Shown: positions 23,551 through 37,111 of the stretch, in pieces
Layout of the letters: every line of letters begins with the position of its first letter
Numbering within the stretch: the stretch's first letter is position 1
DNA from: Leuctra nigra
Lineage: Eukaryota > Arthropoda > Insecta > Plecoptera > Leuctridae
Assembly (NCBI GenBank): GCA_934045905.1
Contig: CAKOGZ010000083.1
Coordinates: 868,001-932,000 of the forward strand
Length of the DNA: 64,000 nt
Direction of reading: 5' to 3'
Notes under the pieces: generated by a model
Databases searched by the model: none
The model's input: only the letters and a program-made list of their open reading frames with translations
What the model was told of the DNA's origin: nothing
Translations under genes and position numbers: made by a program

Positions 23551-25172
23551 GCCTACACAACGTTATGCCGAGAAATGAAATAAAACACTTTTCGAAAAAA
23601 AATAGGCTTATAAATAAAATTATAAAAAAGAACCCCACTCTGCCCCCTTGGAGTCGCCCGACGCTGCCCTGTCAGATTATTATATAATAAAGTTAGGTTA
23701 ATACAGGTTAGCGAAGCGAGCGTAGCTGACTCATCACAAGCTTTAACCTCCATTGACTAAAAAATGGATGAAAACCTAGGAAATGAGGAAAATCTAAGGA
23801 ACATTGTTAATTGTTACATTGTTACCTTTGTAGGCTAACCTACATTGTTGGTCAATATACATTGACAAAAAAATGGATGAAAATCTATCGGGGGTCGACC
23901 CATCAGCTTCTGAATAACATAAACAGTTAATTCCGGCGAATCGGAGAGTCTGACACAAAAAAGTGTTTCTGCACTTTTTAAGCCTCTCACCATCTACTAT
24001 ATAGGGTAACGTTGTCAACTCTCTTAGAGTAATAGATTCGTCACAAAGTAGGAAACAAATAAAAAAATATCAATATGAGCTACTTCTTAAGTGGCACCCC
24101 CCTATTTTTATCGAATTTTCTTGAAGCCTACACAACGTTATGCCGAGAAATGAAATAAAACACTTTTCGAAAATAATAGGCTTAACATTAACATGTAAAA
24201 AAAAATCTCCCCTCTGCCTCCTGGAGTCGCCCGACGTTGCCCGGTCAGATAATTTTATAATAAAGTTAGGTTAGGGTAGGTTAGCGAAGCGAGCGAAGCG
24301 AGCGTAGCTGACCCTTAACAAGCTTTAACCTACAGTGACAAAAAATTGATGAAAACCTATCAGGATTGTGCCCTTCTGCTTCTGAAGGACATAAACTAAG
24401 AAATGGGGCGTATCGGAGCGTCTGACAGAAAAAAGTGTTTCTGCACTTTTTAAACCTCTCTCCATCATCTATATGGTGTATCATTTTCAGCTCTCTAAGA
24501 GTAATAGATTCGTCACAAAGTAGGAAACAAACAAAACTTTTTCAATATGACCTACTTCTAAAGTGGCACCCCCCTGTTTTTATCGAATTTTCTTGATGCC
24601 TACACAACGATATGCCGAGAAATGTAATAAAACACTTTTCGCAAAAAAATAGGCTTATAAATAAAATTATAAAAAAGAACCCCACTCTGCCCCCTTGGAG
24701 TCGCCCGACGCTGCCCTGTCAGATTATTATATAATAAAGTTAGGTTAATACAGGTTAGCGAAGCGAGCGTAGCTGACTCATCACAAGCTTTAACCTCCAT
24801 TGACTAAAAAATGGATGAAAACCTAGGAAATGAGGAAAATCTAAGGAACATTGTTAATTGTTACATTGTTACCTTTGTAGGCTAACCTACATTGTTGGTC
24901 AATATACATTGACAAAAAAATGGATGAAAATCTATCGGGGGTCGACCTATCAGCTTCTGAATAACATGAACAGTTAATTCCGGCGAATCGGAGAGTCTGA
25001 CACAAAAAAGTGTTTCTGCACTTTTTAAGCCTCTCACCATCTACTATATAGGGTAACGTTGTCAACTCTCTTAGAGTAATAGATTCGTCACAAAGTAGGA
25101 AACAAATAAAAAAATATCAATATGAGCTACTTCTTAAGTGGCACCCCCCTATTTTTATCGAATTTTCTTGAA
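23551..25172. repeat. Last 1622-bp A1-B-A2 unit of the left block
   Basis: The B carries TTAAACC. The A2 at 24598 is a hybrid: it starts as A2 (ACGATATG, CGCAAAAAAA, AACATGAACAG) but ends with the A1-type CTTCTTAAG and is followed directly by B. It has a private GTCGACCTATCAG that changes the GGGTCGACCC palindrome. From here the simple three-monomer order ends. Confidence 0.92.
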
Positions 25173-26793
25173 GCCTACACAACGTTATGCCGAGAAATGA
25201 AATAAAACACTTTTCGAAAATAATAGGCTTAACATTAACATGTAAAAAAAAATCTCCCCTCTGCCTCCTGGAGTCGCCCGATGTTGCCCGGTCAGATAAT
25301 TTTATAATAAAGTTAGGTTAGGGTAGGTTAGCGAAGCGAGCGAAGCGAGCGTAGCTAACCCTTAACAAGCTTTAACCTACAGTGACAAAAAATTGATGAA
25401 AACCTATCAGGATTGTGCCCTTCTGCTTCTGAAGGACATAAACTAAGAAATGCGGCGTATCGGAGCGTCTGACAGAAAAAAGTGTTTCTGCACATTTTAA
25501 GCCTCTCTCCATCAACTATATGGTGTATCATTTTCAGCTCTCTAAGAGTAATAAATTCGTCACAAAGTAGGAAACAAACAAAACTTTTTCAATATGACCT
25601 ACTTCTAAAGTGGCACCCCCCTGTTTTTATCGAATTTTCTTGATGCCTACACAACGTTATGCCGAGAAATGTAATAAAACACTTTTCGAAAAAAAATAGG
25701 CTTATAAATAAAATTATAAAAAAGAACCCCACTCTGCCCCCTTGGAGTCGCCCGACGCTGCCCTGTCAGATTATTATATAATAAAGTTAGGTTAATACAG
25801 GTTAGCGAAGCGAGCGTAGCTGACTCATCACAAGCTTTAACCTCCATTGACTAAAAAATGGATGAAAACCTAGGAAATGAGGAAAATCTAAGGAACATTG
25901 TTAATTGTTACATTGTTAACTTTGTAGGCTAACCTACATTGTTGGTCAATATACATTGACAAAAAAATGGATGAAAATCTATCGGGGGTCGACCCATCAG
26001 CTTCTGAATAACATGAACAGTTAATTCCGGCGAATCGGAGAGTCTGACATAAAAAAGTGTTTCTGCACTTTTTAAGCCTCTCACCATCTACTATATAGGG
26101 TAACGTTGTCAACTCTCTTAGAGTAATAGATTCGTCACAAAGTAGGAAACAAATAAAAAAATATCAATATGAGCTACTTCTAAAGTGGCACCCCCCTATT
26201 TTTATCGAATTTTCTTGAAGCCTACACAACGTTATGCCGAGAAATGAAATAAAACACTTTTCGAAAATAATAGGCTTATAAATAAAATTATAAAAAAGAA
26301 CCCCACTCTGCCCCCTTGGAGTCGCCCGACGCTGCCCTGTCAGATTATTATATAATAAAGTAAGGTTAATACAGGTTAGCGAAGCGAGCGTAGCTGACTC
26401 ATCACAAGCTTTAACCTCCATTGACTAAAAAATGGATGAAAACCTAGGAAATGAGGAAAATCTAAGGAACATTGTTAATTGTTACATTGTTACCTTTGTA
26501 GGCTAACCTACATTGTTGGTCAATATACATTGACAAAAAAATGGATGAAAATCTATCGGGGGTCGACCCATCAGCTTCTGAATAACATAAACAGTTAATT
26601 CCGGCGAATCGGAGAGTCTGACACAAAAAAGTGTTTCTGCACTTTTTAAGCCTCTCACCATCTACTATATAGGGTAACGTTGTCAACTCTCTTAGAGTAA
26701 TAGATTCGTCACAAAGTAGGAAACAAATAAAAAAATATCAATATGAGCTACTTCTTAAGTGGCACCCCCCTATTTTTATCGAATTTTCTTGAA
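25173..26793. repeat. B*-A2*-A3 segment, 1621 bp
   Basis: First appearance of three subtypes that characterise the rest of the window. B* has GAAATGCGGCG, CACATTTTAAGCC, CATCAACTATATGG and AATAAATTCG. A2* has CGAAAAAAAATAGG after GAAATGTAATAAAAC, GTTAACTTTGTAGG and GACATAAAAAAGTG. A3 (574 bp) has a B-like CGAAAATAATAGG, then A sequence, and AAAGTAAGG for AAAGTTAGG. The B* here also has CCCGATGTTG and GTAGCTAACCC. The same trio recurs at 34435, 37112, 41402, 45691 and 51305. Confidence 0.93.
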
Positions 26794-28991
26794 GCCTACA
26801 CAACGTTATGCCGAGAAATGAAATAAAACACTTTTCGAAAATAATAGGCTTAACATTAACATGTAAAAAAAAATCTCCCCTCTGCCTCCTGGAGTCGCCC
26901 GACGTTGCCCGGTCAGATAATTTTATAATAAAGTTAGGTTAGGGTAGGTTAGCGAAGCGAGCGAAGCGAGCGTAGCTGACCCTTAACAAGCTTTAACCTA
27001 CAGTGACAAAAAATTGATGAAAACCTATCAGGATTGTGCCCTTCTGCTTCTGAAGGACATAAACTAAGAAATGGGGCGTATCGGAGCGTCTGACAGAAAA
27101 AAGTGTTTCTGCACTTTTTAGGCCTCTCTCCATCATCTATATGGTGTATCATTTTCAGCTCTCTAAGAGTAATAGATTCGTCACAAAGTAGGAAACAAAC
27201 AAAACTTTTTCAATATGACCTACTTCTAAAGTGGCACCCCCCTGTTTTTATCGAATTTTCTTGATGCCTACACAACGTTATGCCGAGAAATGTAATAAAA
27301 CACTTTTCGCAAAAAAAATAGGCTTATAAATAAAATTATAAAAAAGAACCCCACTCTGCCCCCTTGGAGTCGCCCGACGCTGCCCTGTCAGATTATTATA
27401 TAATAAAGTTAGGTTAATACAGGTTAGCGAAGCGAGCGTAGCTGACTCATCACAAGCTTTAACCTCCATTGACTAAAAAATGGATGAAAACCTAGGAAAT
27501 GAGGAAAATCTAAGGAACATTGTTAATTGTTACATTGTTACCTTTGTAGGCTAACCTACATTGTTGGTCAATATACATTGACAAAAAAATGGATGAAAAT
27601 CTATCGGGGGTCGACCCATCAGCTTCTGAATAACATGAACAGTTAATTCCGGCGAATCGGAGAGTCTGACACAAAAAAGTGTTTCTGCACTTTTTAAGCC
27701 TCTCACCATCTACTATATAGGGTAACGTTGTCAACTCTCTTAGAGTAATAGATTCGTCACAAAGTAGGAAACAAATAAAAAAATATCAATATGAGCTACT
27801 TCTAAAGTGGCACCCCCCTATTTTTATCGAATTTTCTTGAAGCCTACACAACGTTATGCCGAGAAATGAAATAAAACACTTTTCGAAAAAAAATAGGCTT
27901 ATAAATAAAATTATAAAAAAGAACCCCACTCTGCCCCCTTGGAGTCGCCCGACGCTGCCCTGTCAGATTATTATATAATAAAGTTAGGTTAATACAGGTT
28001 AGCGAAGCGAGCGTAGCTGACTCATCACAAGCTTTAACCTCCATTGACTAAAAAATGGATGAAAACCTAGGAAATGAGGAAAATCTAAGGAACATTGTTA
28101 ATTGTTACATTGTTACCTTTGTAGGCTAACCTACATTGTTGGTCAATATACATTGACAAAAAAATGGATGAAAATCTATCGGGGGTCGACCCATCAGCTT
28201 CTGAATAACATGAACAGTTAATTCCGGCGAATCGGAGAGTCTGACACAAAAAAGTGTTTCTGCACTTTTTAAGCCTCTCACCATCTACTATATAGGGTAA
28301 CGTTGTCAACTCTCTTAGAGTAATAGATTCGTCACAAAGTAGGAAACAAATAAAAAAATATCAATATGAGCTACTTCTAAAGTGGCACCCCCCTATTTTT
28401 ATCGAATTTTCTTGAAGCCTACACAACGTTATGCCGAGAAATGAAATAAAACACTTTTCGAAAAAAAATAGGCTTATAAATAAAATTATAAAAAAGAACC
28501 CCACTCTGCCCCCTTGGAGTCGCCCGACGCTGCCCTGTCAGATTATTATATAATAAAGTTAGGTTAATACAGGTTAGCGAAGCGAGCGTAGCTGACTCAT
28601 CACAAGCTTTAACCTCCATTGACTAAAAAATGGATGAAAACCTAGGAAATGAGGAAAATCTAAGGAACATTGTTAATTGTTACATTGTTACCTTTGTAGG
28701 CTAACCTACATTGTTGGTCAATATACATTGACAAAAAAATGGATGAAAATCTATCGGGGGTCGACCCATCAGCTTCTGAATAACATAAACAGTTAATTCC
28801 GGCGAATCGGAGAGTCTGACACAAAAAAGTGTTTCTGCACTTTTTAAGCCTCTCACCATCTACTATATAGGGTAACGCTGTCAACTCTCTTAGAGTAATA
28901 GATTCGTCACAAAGTAGGAAACAAATAAAAAAATATCAATATGAGCTACTTCTTAAGTGGCACCCCCCTATTTTTATCGAATTTTCTTGAA
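26794..28991. repeat. HOR unit B-A2-A-A1, 2198 bp (copy 1 of 3)
   Basis: 472 + 576 + 575 + 575 bp. The B is marked by TTTTTAGGCCTCTC, seen only in this block. The A2 is the extra-A form. The third monomer is an A with AACATGAACAG. Confidence 0.94.
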
Positions 28992-31189
28992 GCCTACACA
29001 ACGTTATGCCGAGAAATGAAATAAAAAACTTTTCGAAAATAATAGGCTTAACATTAACATGTAAAAAAAAATCTCCCCTCTGCCTCCTGGAGTCGCCCGA
29101 CGTTGCCCGGTCAGATAATTTTATAATAAAGTTAGGTTAGGGTAGGTTAGCGAAGCGAGCGAAGCGAGCGTAGCTGACCCTTAACAAGCTTTAACCTACA
29201 GTGACAAAAAATTGATGAAAACCTATCAGGATTGTGCCCTTCTGCTTCTGAAGGACATAAACTAAGAAATGGGGCGTATCGGAGCGTCTGACAGAAAAAA
29301 GTGTTTCTGCACTTTTTAGGCCTCTCTCCATCATCTATATGGTGTATCATTTTCAGCTCTCTAAGAGTAATAGATTCGTCACAAAGTAGGAAACAAACAA
29401 AACTTTTTCAATATGACCTACTTCTAAAGTGGCACCCCCCTGTTTTTATCGAATTTTCTTGATGCCTACACAACGTTATGCCGAGAAATGTAATAAAACA
29501 CTTTTCGCAAAAAAAATAGGCTTATAAATAAAATTATAAAAAAGAACCCCACTCTGCCCCCTTGGAGTCGCCCGACGCTGCCCTGTCAGATTATTATATA
29601 ATAAAGTTAGGTTAATACAGGTTAGCGAAGCGAGCGTAGCTGACTCATCACAAGCTTTAACCTCCATTGACTAAAAAATGGATGAAAACCTAGGAAATGA
29701 GGAAAATCTAAGGAACATTGTTAATTGTTACATTGTTACCTTTGTAGGCTAACCTACATTGTTGGTCAATATACATTGACAAAAAAATGGATGAAAATCT
29801 ATCGGGGGTCGACCCATCAGCTTCTGAATAACATGAACAGTTAATTCCGGCGAATCGGAGAGTCTGACACAAAAAAGTGTTTCTGCACTTTTTAAGCCTC
29901 TCACCATCTACTATATAGGGTAACGTTGTCAACTCTCTTAGAGTAATAGATTCGTCACAAAGTAGGAAACAAATAAAAAAATATCAATATGAGCTACTTC
30001 TAAAGTGGCACCCCCCTATTTTTATCGAATTTTCTTGAAGCCTACACAACGTTATGCCGAGAAATGAAATAAAACACTTTTCGAAAAAAAATAGGCTTAT
30101 AAATAAAATTATAAAAAAGAACCCCACTCTGCCCCCTTGGAGTCGCCCGACGCTGCCCTGTCAGATTATTATATAATAAAGTTAGGTTAATACAGGTTAG
30201 CGAAGCGAGCGTAGCTGACTCATCACAAGCTTTAACCTCCATTGACTAAAAAATGGATGAAAACCTAGGAAATGAGGAAAATCTAAGGAACATTGTTAAT
30301 TGTTACATTGTTACCTTTGTAGGCTAACCTACATTGTTGGTCAATATACATTGACAAAAAAATGGATGAAAATCTATCGGGGGTCGACCCATCAGCTTCT
30401 GAATAACATGAACAGTTAATTCCGGCGAATCGGAGAGTCTGACACAAAAAAGTGTTTCTGCACTTTTTAAGCCTCTCACCATCTACTATATAGGGTAACG
30501 TTGTCAACTCTCTTAGAGTAATAGATTCGTCACAAAGTAGGAAACAAATAAAAAAATATCAATATGAGCTACTTCTAAAGTGGCACCCCCCTATTTTTAT
30601 CGAATTTTCTTGAAGCCTACACAACGTTATGCCGAGAAATGAAATAAAACACTTTTCGAAAAAAAATAGGCTTATAAATAAAATTATAAAAAAGAACCCC
30701 ACTCTGCCCCCTTGGAGTCGCCCGACGCTGCCCTGTCAGATTATTATATAATAAAGTTAGGTTAATACAGGTTAGCGAAGCGAGCGTAGCTGACTCATCA
30801 CAAGCTTTAACCTCCATTGACTAAAAAATGGATGAAAACCTAGGAAATGAGGAAAATCTAAGGAACATTGTTAATTGTTACATTGTTACCTTTGTAGGCT
30901 AACCTACATTGTTGGTCAATATACATTGACAAAAAAATGGATGAAAATCTATCGGGGGTCGACCCATCAGCTTCTGAATAACATAAACAGTTAATTCCGG
31001 CGAATCGGAGAGTCTGACACAAAAAAGTGTTTCTGCACTTTTTAAGCCTCTCACCATCTACTATATAGGGTAACGTTGTCAACTCTCTTAGAGTAATAGA
31101 TTCGTCACAAAGTAGGAAACAAATAAAAAAATATCAATATGAGCTACTTCTTAAGTGGCACCCCCCTATTTTTATCGAATTTTCTTGAA
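28992..31189. repeat. HOR unit B-A2-A-A1, 2198 bp (copy 2 of 3)
   Basis: Same composition and the same TTAGGCC marker. The B begins with a private AAATAAAAAAC. Just upstream, the A1 that ends copy 1 has GTAACGCTGTC. Confidence 0.94.
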
Positions 31190-33387
31190 GCCTACACAAC
31201 GTTATGCCGAGAAATGAAATAAAACACTTTTCGAAAATAATAGGCTTAACATTAACATGTAAAAAAAAATCTCCCCTCTGCCTCCTGGAGTCGCCCGACG
31301 TTGCCCGGTCAGATAATTTTATAATAAAGTTAGGTTAGGGTAGGTTAGCGAAGCGAGCGAAGCGAGCGTAGCTGACCCTTAACAAGCTTTAACCTACAGT
31401 GACAAAAAATTGATGAAAACCTATCAGGATTGTGCCCTTCTGCTTCTGAAGGACATAAACTAAGAAATGGGGCGTATCGGAGCGTCTGACAGAAAAAAGT
31501 GTTTCTGCACTTTTTAGGCCTCTCTCCATCATCTATATGGTGTATCATTTTCAGCTCTCTAAGAGTAATAGATTCGTCACAAAGTAGGAAACAAACAAAA
31601 CTTTTTCAATATGACCTACTTCTAAAGTGGCACCCCCCTGTTTTTATCGAATTTTCTTGATGCCTACACAACGTTATGCCGAGAAATGTAATAAAACACT
31701 TTTCGCAAAAAAAATAGGCTTATAAATAAAATTATAAAAAAGAACCCCACTCTGCCCCCTTGGAGTCGCCCGACGCTGCCCTGTCAGATTATTATATAAT
31801 AAAGTTAGGTTAATACAGGTTAGCGAAGCGAGCGTAGCTGACTCATCACAAGCTTTAACCTCCATTGACTAAAAAATGGATGAAAACCTAGGAAATGAGG
31901 AAAATCTAAGGAACATTGTTAATTGTTACATTGTTACCTTTGTAGGCTAACCTACATTGTTGGTCAATATACATTGACAAAAAAATGGATGAAAATCTAT
32001 CGGGGGTCGACCCATCAGCTTCTGAATAACATGAACAGTTAATTCCGGCGAATCGGAGAGTCTGACACAAAAAAGTGTTTCTGCACTTTTTAAGCCTCTC
32101 ACCATCTACTATATAGGGTAACGTTGTCAACTCTCTTAGAGTAATAGATTCGTCACAAAGTAGGAAACAAATAAAAAAATATCAATATGAGCTACTTCTA
32201 AAGTGGCACCCCCCTATTTTTATCGAATTTTCTTGAAGCCTACACAACGTTATGCCGAGAAATGAAATAAAACACTTTTCGAAAAAAAATAGGCTTATAA
32301 ATAAAATTATAAAAAAGAACCCCACTCTGCCCCCTTGGAGTCGCCCGACGCTGCCCTGTCAGATTATTATATAATAAAGTTAGGTTAATACAGGTTAGCG
32401 AAGCGAGCGTAGCTGACTCATCACAAGCTTTAACCTCCATTGACTAAAAAATGGATGAAAACCTAGGAAATGAGGAAAATCTAAGGAACATTGTTAATTG
32501 TTACATTGTTACCTTTGTAGGCTAACCTACATTGTTGGTCAATATACATTGACAAAAAAATGGATGAAAATCTATCGGGGGTCGACCCATCAGCTTCTGA
32601 ATAACATGAACAGTTAATTCCGGCGAATCGGAGAGTCTGACACAAAAAAGTGTTTCTGCACTTTTTAAGCCTCTCACCATCTACTATATAGGGTAACGTT
32701 GTCAACTCTCTTAGAGTAATAGATTCGTCACAAAGTAGGAAACAAATAAAAAAATATCAATATGAGCTACTTCTAAAGTGGCACCCCCCTATTTTTATCG
32801 AATTTTCTTGAAGCCTACACAACGTTATGCCGAGAAATGAAATAAAACACTTTTCGAAAAAAAATAGGCTTATAAATAAAATTATAAAAAAGAACCCCAC
32901 TCTGCCCCCTTGGAGTCGCCCGACGCTGCCCTGTCAGATTATTATATAATAAAGTTAGGTTAATACAGGTTAGCGAAGCGAGCGTAGCTGACTCATCACA
33001 AGCTTTAACCTCCATTGACTAAAAAATGGATGAAAACCTAGGAAATGAGGAAAATCTAAGGAACATTGTTAATTGTTACATTGTTACCTTTGTAGGCTAA
33101 CCTACATTGTTGGTCAATATACATTGACAAAAAAATGGATGAAAATCTATCGGGGGTCGACCCATCAGCTTCTGAATAACATAATCAGTTAATTCCGGCG
33201 AATCGGAGAGTCTGACACAAAAAAGTGTTTCTGCACTTTTTAAGCCTCTCACCATCTACTATATAGGGTAACGTTGTCAACTCTCTTAGAGTAATAGATT
33301 CGTCACAAAGTAGGAAACAAATAAAAAAATATCAATATGAGCTACTTCTTAAGTGGCACCCCCCTATTTTTATCGAATTTTCTTGAA
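31190..33387. repeat. HOR unit B-A2-A-A1, 2198 bp (copy 3 of 3)
   Basis: Same composition and TTAGGCC marker. The final A1 at 32813 has a private ACATAATCAGTT. Confidence 0.94.
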
Positions 33388-34434
33388 GCCTACACAACGT
33401 TATGCCGAGAAATGAAATAAAACACTTTTCGAAAATAATAGGCTTAACATTAACATGTAAAAAAAAATCTCCCCTCTGCCTCCTGGAGTCGCCCGACGTT
33501 GCCCGGTCAGATAATTTTATAATAAAGTTAGGTTAGGGTAGGTTAGCGAAGCGAGCGAAGCGAGCGTAGCTGACCCTTAACAAGCTTTAACCTACAGTGA
33601 CAAAAAATTGATGAAAACCTATCAGGATTGTGCCCTTCTGCTTCTGAAGGACATAAACTAAGAAATGGGGCGTATCGGAGCGTCTGACAGAAAAAAGTGT
33701 TTCTGCACTTTTTAAACCTCTCTCCATCATCTATATGGTGTATCATTTTCAGCTCTCTAAGAGTAATAGATTCGTCACAAAGTAGGAAACAAACAAAACT
33801 TTTTCAATATGACCTACTTCTAAAGTGGCACCCCCCTGTTTTTATCGAATTTTCTTGATGCCTACACAACGATATGCCGAGAAATGTAATAAAACACTTT
33901 TCGCAAAAAAATAGGCTTATAAATAAAATTATAAAAAAGAACCCCACTCTGCCCCCTTGGAGTCGCCCGACGCTGCCCTGTCAGATTATTATATAATAAA
34001 GTAAGGTTAATACAGGTTAGCGAAGCGAGCGTAGCTGACTCATCACAAGCTTTAACCTCCATTGACTAAAAAATGGATGAAAACCTAGGAAATGAGGAAA
34101 ATCTAAGGAACATTGTTAATTGTTACATTGTTACCTTTGTAGGCTAACCTACATTGTTGGTCAATATACATTGACAAAAAAATGGATGAAAATCTATCGG
34201 GGGTCGACCCATCAGCTTCTGAATAACATGAACAGTTAATTCCGGCGAATCGGAGAGTCTGACACAAAAAAGTGTTTCTGCACTTTTTAAGCCTCTCACC
34301 ATCTACTATATAGGGTAACGTTGTCAACTCTCTTAGAGTAATAGATTCGTCACAAAGTAGGAAACAAATAAAAAAATATCAATATGAGCTACTTCTTAAG
34401 TGGCACCCCCCTATTTTTATCGAATTTTCTTGAA
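33388..34434. repeat. B-A2 pair, 1047 bp
   Basis: The B carries the TTAAACC marker otherwise seen in the B monomers at 14393 and 24126. The A2 starts ACGATATG, has AAAGTAAGG and ends with CTTCTTAAG before B*. The pair and the following trio parallel 24126-26793 at a distance of about 9262 bases. Confidence 0.92.
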
Positions 34435-34915
34435 GCCTACACAACGTTATGCCGAGAAATGAAATAAAACACTTTTCGAAAATAATAGGCTTAACATTAA
34501 CATGTAAAAAAAAATCTCCCCTCTGCCTCCTGGAGTCGCCCGACGTTGCCCGGTCAGATAATTTTATAATGAAGTTAGGTTAGGGTAGGTTAGCGAAGCG
34601 AGCGAAGCGAGCGAAGCGAGCGTAGCTGACCCTTAACAAGCTTTAACCTACAGTGACAAAAAATTGATGAAAACCTATCAGGATTGTGCCCTTCTGCTTC
34701 TGAAGGACATAAACTAAGAAATGCGGCGTATCGGAGCGTCTGACAGAAAAAAGTGTTTCTGCACATTTTAAGCCTCTCTCCATCAACTATATGGTGTATC
34801 ATTTTCAGCTCTCTAAGAGTAATAAATTCGTCACAAAGTAGGAAACAAACAAAACTTTTTCAATATGACCTACTTCTAAAGTGGCACCCCCCTGTTTTTA
34901 TCGAATTTTCTTGAT
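34435..34915. repeat. 481-bp B* monomer with expanded 9-bp repeat
   Basis: Carries three GCGAAGCGA units plus GCG at 34593-34622; other B monomers carry two and A monomers one. Also has a private TAATGAAGTTAGG just upstream. Confidence 0.95.
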
Positions 34916-37111
34916 GCCTACACAACGTTATGCCGAGAAATGTAATAAAACACTTTTCGAAAAAAAATAGGATTATAAATAAAATTATAAAAAAGAACCC
35001 CACTCTGCCCCCTTGGAGTCGCCCGACGCTGCCCTGTCAGATTATTATATAATAAAGTTAGGTTAATACAGGTTAGCGAAGCGAGCGTAGCTGACTCATC
35101 ACAAGCTTTAACCTCCATTGACTAAAAAATGGATGAAAACCTAGGAAATGAGGAAAATCTAAGGAACATTGTTAATTGTTACATTGTTAACTTTGTAGGC
35201 TAACCTACATTGTTGGTCAATATACATTGACAAAAAAATGGATGAAAATCTATCGGGGGTCGACCCATCAGCTTCTGAATAACATGAACAGTTAATTCCG
35301 GCGAATCGGAGAGTCTGACATAAAAAAGTGTTTCTGCACTTTTTAAGCCTCTCACCATCTACTATATAGGGTAACGTTGTCAACTCTCTTAGAGTAATAG
35401 ATTCGTCACAAAGTAGGAAACAAATAAAAAAATATCAATATGAGCTACTTCTAAAGTGGCACCCCCCTATTTTTATCGAATTTTCTTGAAGCCTACACAA
35501 CGTTATGCCGAGAAATGAAATAAAACACTTTTCGAAAATAATAGGCTTATAAATAAAATTATAAAAAAGAACCCCACTCTGCCCCCTTGGAGTCGCCCGA
35601 CGCTGCCCTGTCAGATTATTATATAATAAAGTAAGGTTAATACAGGTTAGCGAAGCGAGCGTAGCTGACTCATCACAAGCTTTAACCTCCATTGACTAAA
35701 AAATGGATGAAAACCTAGGAAATGAGGAAAATCTAAGGAACATTGTTAATTGTTACATTGTTACCTTTGTAGGCTAACCTACATTGTTGGTCAATATACA
35801 TTGACAAAAAAATGGATGAAAATCTATCGGGGGTCGACCCATCAGCTTCTGAATAACATAAACAGTTTATTCCGGCGAATCGGAGAGTCTGACACAAAAA
35901 AGTGTTTCTGCACTTTTTAAGCCTCTCACCATCTACTATATAGGGTAACGTTGTCAACTCTCTTAGAGTAATAGATTCGTCACAAAGTAGGAAACAAATA
36001 AAAAAATATCAATATGAGCTACTTCTTAAGTGGCACCCCCCTATTTTTATCGAATTTTCTTGAAGCCTACACAACGTTATGCCGAGAAATAAAATAAAAC
36101 ACTTTTCGAAAATAATAGGCTTAACATTAACATGTAAAAAAAAATCTCCCCTCTGCCTCCTGGAGTCGCCCGACGTTGCCCGGTCAGATAATTTTATAAT
36201 AAAGTTAGGTTAGGGTAGGTTAGCGAAGCGAGCGAAGCGAGCGTAGCTGACCCTTAACAAGCTTTAACCTACAGTGACAAAAAATTGATGAAAACCTATC
36301 AGGATTGTGCCCTTCTGCTTCTGAAGTACATAAACTAAGAAATGGGGCGTATCGGAGCGTCTGACAAAAAAAAGTGTTTCTGCACTTTTTAAGCCTCTCT
36401 CCATCATCTATATGGTGTATCATTTTCAGCTCTCTAAGAGTAATAGATTCGTCACAAAGTAGGAAACAAACAAAACTTTTTCAATATGACCTACTTCTAA
36501 AGTGGCACCCCCCTGTTTTTATCGAATTTTCTTGATGCCTACACAACGTTATGCCGAGAAATGTAATAAAACACTTTTCGCAAAAAAATAGGCTTATAAA
36601 TAAAATTATAAAAAAGAACCCCACTCTGCCCCCTTGGAGTCGCCCGACGCTGCCCTGTCAGATTATTATATAATAAAGTTAGGTTAATACAGGTTAGCGA
36701 AGCGAGCGTAGCTGACTCATAACAAGCTTTAACCTCCATTGACTAAAAAATGGATGAAAACCTAGGAAATGAGGAAAATCTAAGGAACATTGTTAATTGT
36801 TACATTGTTACCTTTGTAGGCTAACCTACATTGTTGGTCAATATACATTGACAAAAAAATGGATGAAAATCTATCGGGGGTCGACCCATCAGCTTCTGAA
36901 TAACATGAACAGTTAATTCCGGCGAATCGGAGAGTCTGACACAAAAAAGTGTTTCTGCACTTTTTAAGCCTCTCACCATCCACTATATAGGGTAACGTTG
37001 TCAACTCTCTTAGAGTAATAGATTCGTCACAAAGTAGGAAACAAATAAAAAAATATCAATATGAGCTACTTCTTAAGTGGCACCCCCCTATTTTTATCGA
37101 ATTTTCTTGAA
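34435..37111. repeat. Truncated complex HOR B*-A2*-A3-B-A2, 2677 bp
   Basis: 481 + 575 + 574 + 472 + 575 bp. The B* is 9 bp longer than usual because it carries a third GCGAAGCGA unit (34593-34622). The A2* has TAGGATTATAAAT. The last A2 has the marker ACTCATAACAAG and ends CTTCTTAAG. It equals the first five monomers of the 4290-bp units that follow. Confidence 0.92.
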
